The notes beneath the pieces are model-generated. The model did no database searches, was not told the DNA's origin, and saw only the letters and a program-made list of their open reading frames with translations. Source: Delphinapterus leucas (Eukaryota > Chordata > Mammalia > Artiodactyla > Monodontidae). Taken from it: a stretch of 64,000 bases of DNA. Positions within the stretch are counted from its first letter, which is position 1; each line of letters begins with the position of its first letter. The translations under genes and the position numbers were made by a program. The DNA is taken from the NCBI RefSeq assembly GCF_002288925.2, contig NW_022098045.1:6359519-6423518 (forward strand), written 5' to 3'. This document shows positions 11,741-22,753 of the stretch, one piece after another.

Positions 11741-12240
11741 TCTCCACCTTTCATTCCCTGAGTGGATGGTGATGCTGGTCAGCAAAACAGAGGCAGGAGG
11801 AGTGTAGGTTTAGAGAGAGTGACATTAAGTTTGATTTGTGTCGCTTGGAGTCGGAGGGACTTGCGGACATCTAAATTAAGGTGCCCAGAAGGCCGAGAAC
11901 TACTGGGTCTGGAGCTCAGCGTGGAGGTGACTTGGGAATCACCAGCAGCAGTTGAAACCTTAGGAACGGATGAGAGAGGGAGAAATCAGTGGCTCAGCCT
12001 GGGAGGGGTGCACAGAAGGAGAGGAGGAGCTGGCAAAGGAGACTTAAAGCAGCTGGAGACATAGGAGGGAAACCAGGAGAGAGTAATGGCGTGGGAGTCA
12101 CAGAGATCAAGACAGGGCTCGACGGTGTTCAGAGTTGTAGAGGGGTCAAGCCAGATATGGACTTACATGGTCACTGGATTTCCATAAGGAGACCATTGGC
12201 TTCTTCATTAGGTGTCATTTCATGGGCTGATGATACAGCA
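11741..12240 (-). repeat. Probable continuation of antisense L2
   Basis: Purine-rich sequence ('gaggcaggaggagtgtaggt', 'gacattaagtttgatttgtg') continues in the register expected for the antisense L2 ORF2 region. The 100-codon plus-strand frame is a by-product of low T content. Tentative. Confidence 0.35.
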
Positions 12241-12957
12241 GATTGAATGATGAGTGTGGACGTGGACACAAACCTCAATTTCTGAAGCTCACATCTCTGT
12301 TTTTCCCCAAGGGTAATTTTATTCCCAAGAGAGCAAAGCCTTAAGCCATAAGAACAAAGCTGTTATCATAATAGAATACTAACAGTCACCAGGGAAGGGA
12401 GAGAGGGAAGTGTTAATCTCCGCAAAGGAGCTGTTTTGGCTTCCCCTGAAATCAAGACCACATTCAGGCAGGTGGTCCCTCTTCCAGCAAGATGGGTCAC
12501 GAATGTGCTCGCTGTGTCCAGAGGACATACTATATTGTTTCTCTGTTGGTATTTGACTATGTTCTGTTTTTGGACCCTATACATAGTGGCCTTGCCTTAC
12601 TCTACTGTTCAAATGATCTCTTTAGTTTTGGTGTTCTTCTAGCAATTGGGTTATTACAGAGCAGGCTTCTGTGAGCAGCCTCTAGTTCTGGGCATGAGGT
12701 ATGGAAGGGCATTATTTAGTATTTGCTATCTTTTTGGCCTGCTTTTACTTTCCTGGTGGCTTTTTATATTATATTTATGCTTATGTTGATATTTATATAT
12801 TATGGCCATCCAGAGCTTTATATGGTCAGTGCAGTATATATTTCAAATGCATCAACTAATTAAAAAGTAAAAACAAACCAACAGAAACATGAAAATCGTG
12901 AGAGCAAAAAGGTAGTGTGGGGAAAGCAAACTAGCATTTATTTACTGCATATTGTGT
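12241..12957. other. Unassigned noncoding sequence
   Basis: No family recognised. Short plus-strand frames near 12440-12670 read hydrophobic but lack any domain. Confidence 0.4.
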
Positions 12958-13127
12958 TCTAGAATGGCTCTTGCTGGTCAAACTGTGTCCAGTGATCAGC
13001 AGTGTTAGCATCCACTGGGAGCTTGTTAAGAATACCGGCCCTTGGGCCCCATCCCAGACCTGCCTACTCAGAATCTGTATCCCAGGTGATTTGTGCTCGC
13101 AGTAGAGTTTGAGAAGCTCGGCTCTAG
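12958..13127 (-). mobile_element. MER5-type hAT (Charlie) DNA transposon remnant
   Basis: The words 'gttagcatccactgggagct', 'ggccccatcccagacctgcc' and 'tactcagaatctgtatccca', with an end 'agtttgagaagctcggctct', follow the MER5A consensus with its terminal inverted repeat. This is a short non-autonomous element with no transposase. Confidence 0.75.
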
Positions 13128-13191
13128 GCACTTTTTAAACTATCACATTAAATCCTAATAGTAAACTTGTGAAATACATACAGTTATCCCC

Positions 13192-13618
13192 TGTGTCAGT
13201 CAGGGTTCACTGGACAAACAGAACCAGTAGGAGATAGAATTAAGAGATAAATTCCAGTGAATTGACTTACATGCACTTGAGGGCTGGCTAAGCATGTCTG
13301 TATCCATAGCATAGGCAGCTGGGAGGGTAGGATCAAGGGCAGTGTGGAACCCCTGGGCATAGGCTGAAGCTGTTGTCCACAGACAGTTGGGAAGAGAAAA
13401 TCCAGAGAAGGTGAGATCAGTTGTAGACCCAGCTGCTGTTTGGTGTCTTGTTGGCTGGGAAGAGCAAGCCCAGTCCCTTAAAAGGGCTCACCTGATTAGG
13501 TCACGCCCACTGAGGATGATGTCCGTAGCTTAAAGTAACTGATTAAGGACTTCAGTTGCATCTGCAAAATCCCCTTGCAGCAGCACCTAGATTAGTGTTT
13601 GGTTGAATAACTGGGACA
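13192..13618 (-). mobile_element. ERVL-type LTR (MLT2-like, tentative)
   Basis: Begins 'tgtgtcagtcagggttcact' and contains 'acagaaccagtaggagatag' and 'cacctagattagtgtttggt' ending at 'tgaataactgggac'. The last block is shared nearly verbatim with the LTR at 18739-19139, so both belong to one family. No internal retroviral coding sequence is attached: it is a solo LTR or fragment. Confidence 0.55.
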
Positions 13619-14239
13619 AAGGCTATGTGTGCTGCAAATGGCTTTGCCCTCCCTTCCATCCTCATAGTTTAGTCCAGTCGAATTGACAGCAAAAACTATG
13701 ATATCTTCATTTTTTAGCAAACACAGGTCAAGTAATTTATCTTGGTTCATACAGTTGGTAAATGGTGCCCCGGCATTCAATCCCAGGACTGTCTACCATG
13801 CTGGCTCTAGAAGAATGATCATTTTTCAAAATGTGTTAACCAGACCAGTACTTATAGAGTTAACACTGCCTGTCAATTGATTAACAATTATTTGCATCTT
13901 GAATAGGCCTATGGTAGGTATCCTGTCTGTGAGTGTCATTTAGCAGAGTGCAAGTAAAGTGAAATACAGTCAACTGATAGAAGTGGTTTATAGTACGTAG
14001 CTTTTTTATTGGGTTGAGCTTTATTAAAGTAAACTTGATTTATCAAGATTATTGTCTTGCAGAATCTAGACAGAATGTATCTGTGCTAGAGTTTATAGAT
14101 TACAAGTTGGTTGCTAGCCTTTTTTTGAATAAACTTGCAGATGGTGTTTTAGTCTCTATGTTCCTGGGTTTTTTGCACTTCAGAGGTCTTTGTTTTTTAA
14201 CCTCAGCATATTCATTTTAGAGGAGACTTGTATATGAGT

Positions 14240-14240
<1 letters not shown>
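13619..14240. other. Unassigned noncoding sequence
   Basis: Nothing recognised before the microsatellite. Confidence 0.4.

Positions 14241-14275
<35 letters not shown>
14241..14275. repeat. (GT)n microsatellite
   Basis: An uninterrupted GT run of about 34 bp. A likely length-polymorphic locus. Confidence 0.95.
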
Positions 14276-14277
<2 letters not shown>

Positions 14278-14789
14278 AGTCCAATAAAGCTATTTGCTTT
14301 TCTTGATTGTTGGAAAATGTGCTCCAGCAAGTTGAGACCAGGTGCCTTGCATTGCTGACTGGTTGATTGTCATATGGTCCTAATTTTAGAACATGCATTG
14401 GTTTGCTTAGCATTTAAAAATATCTACACTTAAAGCAGATCAGGACAAGCAAAATCGCTAAATGGTAGACTGCTAATAAATAAGCGTAATTTGCCCACTT
14501 CTTGAAAATCATCAGTCCTTGATTCAGACCCTTACCTGTTTTATGATTTCGATATCTTCATTTCCTTGTTCTATCCTGATGACCCACATTTCAAGTCAAG
14601 GCTTAATTTGGCATTTTCTATTCGAAATATTTTTGTGGTTCCCTTTGAGGCTGTCCTCTTTGCTGACCCTGTCCTATTAACCTGCTGATCCTAGTTGCTT
14701 TCTTGGGCCTCATGACTCCAAAAGGGCCTTAACCCCAAAGTTAAACATTCTACAGCTGCCCATGGGAAAAGGTGATCTGTATAAGACAC
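14276..14789. other. Unassigned noncoding sequence
   Basis: No repeat, exon or RNA gene recognised. Confidence 0.4.
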
Positions 14790-14963
14790 ATAATAACATA
14801 CAATAAACTCAAAATGGATTAAAGACCTAAATGTAAGGCCAGACACTATAAAACTCTTAGAGGAAAACATAAGCAGAACAGTCTGTGATATAAATCACTA
14901 CAAGATCCTTTCTGACCCACCTCCTAGAGTAATGGAAATAAAAACAAAAACAAATGGGACCTA

Positions 14964-15968
14964 ATGAAACTTAAAAGCTTTTGCACAGCAAAGGAAACCA
15001 TAAACAAGATGAAAAGACAACCCTCAGAATGGGAGAAAATATTTGCAAATGAAGCAACTGACAAAGGATTAATCTCCAAAATTTATAAGCAGCTCATGCA
15101 GCTCAATATCAAAAAAACAAACAACCCAATCCAAAAATGGGCAGAAGGCCTAAATAGACATTTCTCAAAAGAAGATATGCAGATTGCTAACAAACACATG
15201 AAAGAATGCTCAACATCACTAATCATTAGAGAAATGCAAATCAAAAGTACAATGAGGTATCACCTCACACCAGTCACAATGGCCATCATCAAAAAATCTA
15301 GAAACAATAAATGCTGGAGAGGGTGTGGAGAAAGGGGAACACTCTTGCACTTCTGGTGGGAATGTGAATTGGTACAGCCATTATGGAGAACAGTATGGAG
15401 GTTCCTTAAAAAACTAAAAATACAACTACCATACGACCCAGCAATCCCACTCCTGAACATATACCCTGAGAAAACCATAATTCAAAAAGAGTCATGTACC
15501 ACAGTGTTCATTGCAGCTCTATTTACAGTAGCCAGGACATGGAAGCAACCTAAGTGTCCATTGACAGATGAATGGCTAAAGGAGGTGTGGCACATATATA
15601 CAATGCAATATTACTCAGCCATAAAAAGGAACAAAATTGGGCTTCCCTGGTGGCGCAGTGGTTGAGAGTCCGCCTGCCGATGCAGGGGACACGGGTTCGC
15701 GCCCCGGTCCGGGAAGATCCCACATGCCGCAGAGTGGCTGGGCCCGTGAGCCATGGCCACTGAGCCTGCATGTCCAGAGCCTGTGCTCCGCAACAGGAGA
15801 GGCCACAACAGTGAGAGGCCCTTGTACCGCAAAAAAAAAAAAAAAAAAAGGAACAAAATTGAGTTATTTGTAGTGAGGTGGATGGACCTAGAGACTGTCA
15901 CACAGAGTGAAGTAAATCAGAAAGAGAAAAACAAATACCGTATGGTAACACATATATATGGAATCTAA
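14964..15968 (+). pseudogene. L1 ORF2 C-terminal remnant
   Basis: ORF2p is the L1 endonuclease/reverse transcriptase; this fragment covers only its C-terminal part. It includes the Cys-rich segment with the pattern C-x3-C-G-x-x-G-T-L-L-H-x-W-W-x-C (around 15310-15370) typical of L1 ORF2. The frame is open for about 225 codons up to the SINE at 15640, then resumes after it and stops at about 15968. A small deletion near 14950 shifts the upstream frame. No reverse-transcriptase catalytic region remains, so no activity is possible. Confidence 0.9.
15640..15850 (+). mobile_element. CHR SINE, young odontocete form, inside L1
   Basis: Full-length: tRNA head 'ggcttccctggtggcgcagt', body, 'gaggcccttgtaccgc' and a poly(A) of about 19. 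The flanks repeat 'aaaaaggaacaaaattg' (left copy 15623-15639, right copy ending at 15861), a 17 bp target-site duplication made from L1 ORF2 sequence. It is therefore younger than the host L1. Confidence 0.97.
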
Positions 15969-16384
15969 AAAAGTGGTTCTGAAGAACCTAGGGGCAGGAC
16001 AGGAATGAAGACGCAGATGTAGAGAATGCCCTTGAGGACACCGGAGGGGGAAGGGTAAGCTGGGACAAAGTGAGAGAGTTGCATGGACTTACATATACAC
16101 TACCAAATGTAAAATAGATAGCTAGTGGGAAGCAGCCACATGGCACAAGGAGATCAGCTCGGTGCTTTGTGACCACCTAGAGGGGTGGGATAGGGAGGGT
16201 GGGAGGGAGGGAGGTGCAAGAGGGAAGAGATATGGGGATATATGTATAAGTATAGCTGAGTAACTGTTATAAAGCAGAAAGTAACGCCCCATTGTAAAGC
16301 AATTATACTCCAATAAAGATGTTTAAAAAAAAGTTTAAAAAAGTTTTTTTGTGTGTGTCAGGGAGTTTTGTTTTTATATTTTTA

Positions 16385-16626
16385 AATTTTTATTTATTTA
16401 TTTATTTTTGACTGCGTTGAGTCTTCGTTGCTGCACGCAGGCTTTCTCTAGTTGTGGCAAGCGGGGGCTACTCTTCCTTGCGGTGCACGGGCTTCTCGTT
16501 GCAGTGGCTTCTCTTGTTGCGGAGCACGGGCTCTAGGCGCGCAGGCTCAGTAGTTGTGGCTCACGGGCTTAGCTGCTCCGCGGCATGTGGGATCTTCCCG
16601 GACCAGGGCTCGAACCCGTGTCCCCT
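16385..16626 (-). mobile_element. CHR SINE, older long form, 5'-truncated
   Basis: The antisense body has the extra 3' segment of the long CHR form ('gactgcgttgagtcttcgtt', 'tctctagttgtggcaagcgg') and a (ATTT)n tail. The copy ends at 'cgaacccgtgtcccctg', so the first part of the tRNA head is absent. It is more diverged than the short young copies. Confidence 0.9.
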
Positions 16627-16871
16627 GTTTTCAGTGTGGATGGAAGGCCAACAAGCACCATCTCAGACAGGCTGTTCACATTTCCCAGACCCTGTCTGCT
16701 AGGCCTGTAGACTTGGTGGTCTGCAGCCTGGCTCCCAGCGCCAGCCCAGAAAGTAACATTGGAAATTTGGGGTTTTCAAAATTAATAGGTCAGGAAATTA
16801 GTAACCTGTTGTTCAACCTGCAGAAGATTCAGATATAAATTTAATTTTACCTTTCTTAAAAAATAGCTTTG

Positions 16872-17085
16872 GGCTTCCCTGGTGGCACAGTGGTTGAGAG
16901 TCCGCCTGCCGATGCAGGGGACACGGGTTCGTGCCCCGGTCCGGCAGGATCCCACATGCCGCGGAGCGGCTGGGCCCGTGAGCCATGGCCGCTGAGCCTG
17001 CGCGTCCGGAGCCTGTGCTCCGCAATGGGAGAGGCCACAACAGTGAGAGGCCCGCGTACCGCAAAAAAATAAAATTAAAAAATTA
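16872..17085 (+). mobile_element. CHR SINE, young odontocete form
   Basis: Complete head-to-tail copy ending 'gaggcccgcgtaccgc' with an A-rich tail. A duplication of 'aaaaaatagctttg' flanks it (left copy ending at 16871, right copy about 17085-17098). Confidence 0.97.
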
Positions 17086-17098
17086 AAAAATAGCTTTG

Positions 17099-17799
17099 AT
17101 GAATGGCTGATTTTATAGAGTGGTGAGAAACAGCTGTTTGACAGACTGCTTGGGAAATTAAGATCTTGCTCATACTTTTTTTTTTCCCTTCTAGAGTCAT
17201 GAAACCTTGATATGAGCCTGGGCCAGAGAATACTAAATGGTGATCAGTTTTCAGGGATATCTATTATAAATGCCATCTGTTCAAATCTTCACATATATTT
17301 AATAGCATTTTTACTGAGGTACTGTATTTATCTTAAAACCTGCCACTTGTGAACTGTGTGGAAGTCTATATTAATTTGGAGCCAACGTACTAAGTTTGAA
17401 TCACATAAGGCTTATTAGCATTTGCCAGGTCAGGACCTACTTGGGCTCTTGCCCTGTCTCCTTACGTAGATGTAATTTGTAAAGACAAACTTAGTATTTT
17501 TTTCATCCCAAGCTTGTCAGCCTGACCAGAGCAGCAATATTCAGAGTGACTCATATTACTATACAAATGGTGATGCAGTCCTATTCTTTGGTGATTTCCT
17601 ATCAAAATTGTGTTCCGATTAATTACTTTTCTAGCACAACTAAATATAAAAATAACAAGAAGATCTTAGTTTGGTGGCCATCTCCCATGGGTAAAAGCTC
17701 TCAGTATATCATGCCATCACTTTTCTGTTTTTCCCTTCTTTTCATCCTGTCACCCCCAGCATGTTTAACTATGTCTAAACTCCAGAATTTTTATTTGTA
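17099..17799. other. Unassigned noncoding sequence
   Basis: No recognisable repeat or exon. Confidence 0.4.
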
Positions 17800-17940
17800 T
17801 ATTTTATACCAACTTGTATTACAATAATATATGTACTTAGCTTCCCTCCAAATCCTTGAGCCTAAAATCTGGTCTGATTTACTTTAGTTTCTTCCAAAGC
17901 ACTCAATAAATATTTTTGAGTGAATGAATGCACAGATGAA
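17800..17940 (+). repeat. Possible L2 3' end
   Basis: The words 'caaagcactcaataaatatt' and 'tttgagtgaatgaatgcaca' are the standard 3' terminal sequence of L2. The upstream part is too diverged to place. Confidence 0.45.
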
Positions 17941-18738
17941 AATGTTGGTGCATATGAAGAGAGACTGTGGTCAACTCTTACATACAAAAGTTGGAAAGGA
18001 GAGCTGGAAGCGACACATGAGTCCAGCCTTCCTTTTTGGTGCTGGAGGTCTAAACAGAGGTGCAAAACTACTTAGATGTTCCTCACTGTGTTCCTCTACT
18101 AGAAAAATGAATCCTTTAACAGAGTGTGATGCTTAAGAAGGGACATATGTGGACAGGTGAGAGGGGAGGGTGTCACTGGTCTTGTGATCCTGGTCACCTG
18201 GGCAGCCAGAGGATGATGTCACCCTTACAACTGCCCTTCCCATTGGGAAGGATGATTCATAGACCTCCCTTACAGAGGTAAGGAGGGGTGACAGGCAGAA
18301 AACTGAGCTAGCTGATATTTGCTCTTTGGAGAAGAAATTACTCCACCAAACTTTGTCTCCATAGTTTGCAGCCCCAGATGTTCACCTGCTGCCCAGGCAT
18401 TTCTGGTGGAGAGCTCAAGGGACTGAACTCATGGAACTAAAGCTAAGGTTTAAAGACAACATCAGTGTTAGATTTTATACCAGTTTCTGTACATGGGGTT
18501 CCATAGGGAGGTGCTTTGGGCTGTACAATTAAACATGACCTTAAGAACCTGGTACTAAATTTTAGATTTGCCAAGTACATGGAGCATGTGATTATTGAGA
18601 GCTATGCTGTTACCCTTAGCCTCCCAGGTAAGAGGGGAGTACCTTTCCCCTTTCCCTTCTATGGAAATGAATATTCTTTAGCTGTAGTAGTGCATATTTA
18701 CATAAGTTTGATTTCTTTCTCTATGGAGAAAAGGCAGG
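17941..18738. other. Unassigned noncoding sequence
   Basis: Nothing recognised. A 158-codon plus-strand frame starts in this stretch at 18516 and runs through the CA repeat into the next LTR; it has no domain and includes a long Thr-His run from the microsatellite, so it is rejected as a gene. Confidence 0.45.
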
Positions 18739-18778
18739 TGTATAAGTCAGAGTTCCACCAGAAAAACAGAACAAGTAG

Positions 18779-18811
<33 letters not shown>

Positions 18812-19139
18812 TATTTATTTATTTACTTACTTAGTTATACAAGGAATTGTGCAAGGAATTGGCTTGTACAGATTGTGGGCTCTGGGTGGGCCCCTGGACT
18901 CTGCAGTCTACCATAGAATCTCTTCTTCCTCAGGGAAACCTTGGTTCTTAAGGCCTTTCAACTGCTTGGATCAGGTGCACCCAGAGTATTGAGCATAATC
19001 TCCTTCACTTAAAGTCAACTGATTGTAGATGTTAATCATCTCTACAAAATATCTTCACTGTGACACCTAGATTAGTGTTTGAATAAATAACTGAGGACTA
19101 CAGCCCACACAAGTTGCCACATAAAACTGACCTTCACAG
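18739..19139 (-). mobile_element. ERVL-type LTR (MLT2-like, tentative) with internal (CA)n
   Basis: The block begins 'tgtataagtcagagttccac' and ends 'actgaccttcaca', giving the TG...CA ends of an LTR. Flanking pentamers 'gcagg' and 'gaagg' could be a decayed 5 bp duplication. It holds a (CA)n tract at 18781-18809 followed by a TTTATT-rich part. Its 'cacctagattagtgtttg' block is shared with 13192-13618. No retroviral genes adjoin it, so it is a solo LTR. Confidence 0.6.
18781..18809. repeat. (CA)n microsatellite
   Basis: A 29 bp perfect CA run located within an LTR, at a position where LTRs of this type commonly carry a simple repeat. Confidence 0.95.
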
Positions 19140-19967
19140 AAGGGTTTTACACATTGGACTTCTAGACTACATATCGACTCAGTGATGTGGAATTTTCTGC
19201 ATTGTTCCAATGAAAGGTCGCTGATACTATGGTCATGAGTTCCATCCCTGGGTGGACAGTTGGCATTACTCTGCCCCCTGCCCTCATCTATAAGTGGCCC
19301 TAAGAAGGCAGCAGCATGAATTGACAGTCATAAAAGCACCATCACAGGTGGAAAACAGCTCAAAGTGCATGCTCTAAAGAAGTGGTTTTATTTCTAGCTG
19401 TTAGCTAATTAGTTCTGTCCAGGTGAAGAGGCATTGTGGCATTTCCACGGAATTGTGGGTGAGGCACAGAGAGGGGTTAAGGGCTTGTCTAGGCTAAAGA
19501 AGACAGGAAGTCATTCGGGGCTTGTCTTGGGATATGCATCAACTTCTTCCCGTTCTGGGGTATTTACCTGTAAGCTTTTCTACTCCTGACTTACCTGGCC
19601 ATATGCATGATGATAACACATCTCAGTAAAATGCACAATTGTGGACAATATCTTCATTGAACTTAGGTCTGATCTTTCAAAACTGAGGGATAAGATGTAT
19701 GCTCCTCCCTTAATTATACTGGGAATTGGTGAGCAAGTCAGTGTATCCCACTTGGTTTCCTTCAGTCGGATTGGACAGCCTTAATCATTTCCTTTAGTAT
19801 TCCTGTGACCGGCTTTCACTCTCTTGATCACTTTTCTTGCACTTCTCTGAATCCTCTGCATTGCTCTTGCAGTACAGAGGTTAGAAATGTGCTCTGTTGT
19901 ACAGGTTCAGAACATGGTGTGAGGAGAAGGTAAGGACGTGGTTTTTTTGGAATAGAATGTTGGAACT
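19140..19967. other. Unassigned noncoding sequence
   Basis: Nothing certain. The part 19795-19900 resembles an ancient mammalian repeat that I cannot name. Confidence 0.4.
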
Positions 19968-21222
19968 TTATTTTTTTAACATCTTTATTGGAGTATAATT
20001 GCTTTACAATGGTGTGTTAGTTTCTGCTTCATAACAAAGTGAATCAGCTATACATATACATATATCCCATATCTCCTCCCTCTTGCGTCTCCCTCCCTCC
20101 CACCCTCCCACCCCTCTAGGTGGTCAAAAAGCACCGAGCTGATCTCCCTGTGCTATGTGGCTGCTTCCCACTAGCTATCTATTTTACATTTGGTAGTGTA
20201 TATATGTCCATGCCACTCTCTCACTTCATCCCAGCTTACCCTTCCCCCTCCCCGTGTCCTCAAGTCCATTCTCTATGTCTGCGCCTTTATTTCTGTCCTG
20301 CCCCTACGTTCTTCAGAACCATTTTTTCTTTTCTTTTTTTTAGATTCCATATATATGTGTTAGCATACGGTATTTGTTTTTCTCTTTCTGACTTACTTTA
20401 CTCTGTATGACAGACTCTAGGTCCATCCACCTCACTACAAATAATTCAATTTCACTTGTTCTTATGGCTAATATTCCATTGTATGTATATGCCACATCTT
20501 CTTTATCCATTCATCTGTCAATGGACACTTAGGTTGCTTCCACATCCTGGATATTGTAAATAGTGTTGCAATGAATATTGTGGTGCATGACTCTTTTTGA
20601 ATTATGGTTTTTTTCAGGGTTTATGCCCAGGAGTGGGATTGCTGGGTCGTATGGTAGTTCTATTTTTAGTTTTTTAAGGAACCTCCATTCTGTTCTCCAT
20701 AGCGGCTGTATCAATTTACATTCCCACCTACAGTGCAAGAGTGTTCCCTTTTCTCCACACCCTCTCCAGCATTTACTGTTTCTAGATTTTTTGATGATGG
20801 CCATTCTGACTGGTGTGAGATGATATCTCATATTGTAGTTTTGATTTGCATTTCTCTAATGATTAATGATGTTGAGCATTCTTTCATGTGTTTGTTGGCA
20901 GTCTGCATATCTTCTTTTGAGAAATGTCTATTTAGGTCTTCTGCCCATTTTTGGATTGGGTTGTTTGTTTTTTTGACATTGAGCTGCATGAGCTACTTGT
21001 AAATTTTGGAGATTAATCCTTTGTCAGTTGCTTCATTTGCAAATATTTTCTCCCATTCTGAGGGTTGTCTTTTCGTCTTGTTTATGGTTTCCTTTGCTGT
21101 GCAAAAGCTTTTAAGTTTCATTAGGTCCCATTTGTTTTTGTTTTTATTTCCATTTGTCTAGGAGGTGGGTCATAAAGGATCTTGCTGTGATTGATGTCAT
21201 AGAGTGTTCTGCCTATTATCAC
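19968..21222 (-). mobile_element. LINE-1, 5'-truncated, antisense
   Basis: Starts with the inverted L1 end 'aacatctttattggagtata', runs through the 3' UTR and into ORF2 until 'cttgctgtgattgatgtcat'. About 1.25 kb of the 3' end is present. ORF2 remains are interrupted; the longest piece is 20529-20831. The Cys-rich C-terminal block is visible near 20740-20770. No clear target-site duplication is seen. Confidence 0.95.
20529..20831 (-). pseudogene. L1 ORF2 C-terminal fragment
   Basis: A 100-codon minus-strand remnant of ORF2p with the C-x3-C-G-x-x-G-T-L-L-H block. It is closed by mutations on either side and is not functional. Confidence 0.85.
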
Positions 21223-21237
21223 CCCAAGGATGTTTTT

Positions 21238-21591
21238 TTTTAACATCTTTATTGGGGTATAATTGCTTTACAATGGTGTGTTAGTTTCTGCTTTATAACA
21301 AAGTGAATCAGTTATATATATACATATGTTCCCATATGTCTTCCCTCTTGCGTCTCCCTCCCTCCCACCCTCCCTATTCCACCCCTCCAGGCTGTCACAA
21401 AGCACCGAGCCGATATCCCTGTGCCATGCGGCTGCTTCCCACTAGCTATCTACCTTGCTACGTTTGTTAGTGTGTATATGTCCATGACCCTCTCTCGCCC
21501 TGTCACAGCTCACCCTTCCCCCTCCCCATATCCTCAAGTCCGTTCTCCAGTAGGTCTGCGTCTTTATTCCTGTCTTACCTAGGGGGAAGAA
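21238..21591 (-). mobile_element. Short LINE-1 3' end, separate insertion
   Basis: A second L1 3' end begins ('aacatctttattggggtata') right after the previous L1 and runs only about 350 bp, to the 3' UTR segment 'attcctgtcttacctag'. It is flanked by 'cccaaggatgttttt' at 21223-21237 and 21592-21606, an exact 15 bp target-site duplication. It is thus an independent, severely 5'-truncated insertion, not part of the neighbouring copy. Confidence 0.95.
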
Positions 21592-21606
21592 CCCAAGGAT
21601 GTTTTT

Positions 21607-21999
21607 GCCGGCTCTTTCTCCTCTAAAAGTTGGTGTGCTTCGGGTGCTGTCGCAGACCTGTTTCTTTAGCTTTGGGCTCTGCCTAGGTTCTGATTCAGCT
21701 CTGTGGCTTCACATATGTCACCCTCCAATGCGTTCCTCCATCCCTGATCCCTCCCATGCAGACATAGATGGAACATCTCTATTTTACTTCTCCATTTGCA
21801 TGTCTAATGGATCTCCTGACTTCACAAGGTTCAAGAGAGAACCCTTGATTCCATAACCCTTTCCCAACCTATTTTTTCCAACTTCCCTCCTTGTCATATA
21901 ATTTTTGGATTAAGGCAAATATTTTAGTTTTTTATAATTCTACCCTCCACATCTAATCCGTAATCATGTCCTGTGCTTCTACTCCCTAAAATAGATGCT
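21607..21999. other. Unassigned noncoding sequence
   Basis: No repeat family recognised; possibly part of the diverged L2 that follows. Confidence 0.4.
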
Positions 22000-22700
22000 A
22001 AGGCCTCTGTAGTCCATTACCTCAGTCCTACTCCAGAATATCCATCATCTTTTGCTAAACTGATGCACTAGCCTTCTAACCTGGTTTTTCTCTCTCTACT
22101 GTTGCCCAGCTGCATCCTTTCCTGGCCACAGAAAACCCCACCTGACTCAGATCAGGCCCCTGTGTAATGCTTCCCAATGCCTCTCTGTTGGAAGTAGTCT
22201 AAATGCCAGCCCTTTACCATGATCCCCATCTCCCTGCCTCCTTCTCAGATCTCATCTCACATTGTTCACCTCTGAACTTATGCAGTTCAGCCACCATGAC
22301 TTCTTTTCCTCACATGTGCCAAGCTTGTTACTAACTCAGGTGTTTGCATTATCCATTCTTTCTCCTTGAAACACTCTCCCCAGAAGCCTCATGTGACTGA
22401 CTCCCTCTCCTCCTTCAAGATCTCAGTGTAAAACCACTTCTTCAGAGAGACCTTCCTGTCCATGCTATGCGTCACCTCTCCCCGCTCCCTTCCCCGTCAT
22501 CCCCACCCACTGCTGGTTATTCTTTATTTAGTTGTTTGGTTATTTATTGTTTATCATTATCGACTAGAACGTACTGTTGTCAAGGCAGGCTCTTTATCCT
22601 GTCCCTCTCTCCCTTCCTTCTTTCCTATTCACAGCACAAGACGGTATCCGGTACAGAGTATTTACTTAATAAATATTATTTTAATGGTTGAATAAATACA
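22000..22700 (+). repeat. L2 LINE, ORF2 end and 3' UTR
   Basis: A long L2 match: 'ctgactcagatcaggcccct', 'gtaatgcttcccaatgcctc', 'accatgatccccatctccct', 'agagaccttcctgtccatgc', and an end 'tatttacttaataaatatta'. The coding information of L2 is eroded; no usable frame remains. Confidence 0.75.
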
Positions 22701-22753
22701 ATTTTTTGTGCTTTGGGTCTGTAGCAATGTACTAGGTTGACAGCTTTAAGGGG

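Larger units (their letters stand above)
14790..16331 (+). mobile_element. LINE-1, 5'-truncated, split by a SINE
   Basis: The 3' part of an L1: the ORF2 C-terminal region, a 3' UTR and the end 'aattatactccaataaagat' plus an A-rich tail. It starts inside ORF2 ('aaactcaaaatggattaaag'), as is usual for 5'-truncated L1. A CHR SINE sits in the ORF2 region at 15640. No clean target-site duplication was found around the L1 itself. It is the same L1 lineage as the other copies in the window. Confidence 0.95.

Noticed and set aside
11425..11754. 109-codon minus-strand ORF
   Set aside because: It overlaps antisense L2-like sequence and shows no host domain.
15640..15720. tRNA-like heads with A and B boxes
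   Set aside because: They belong to SINEs derived from a tRNA, not to functional tRNA genes: the rest of the molecule is SINE body and poly(A).
15611..15901. Several Gly/Arg/Pro-rich ORFs on both strands, repeated at 9.3, 15.7, 16.9, 37.8, 39.7 and 44.0 kb
   Set aside because: The near-identical peptides come from the shared CHR SINE sequence read in different frames. They are not a gene family.
18516..18992. 158-codon plus-strand ORF
   Set aside because: It runs through a (CA)n microsatellite and into an old LTR, has no domain, and its composition changes abruptly at the repeat.
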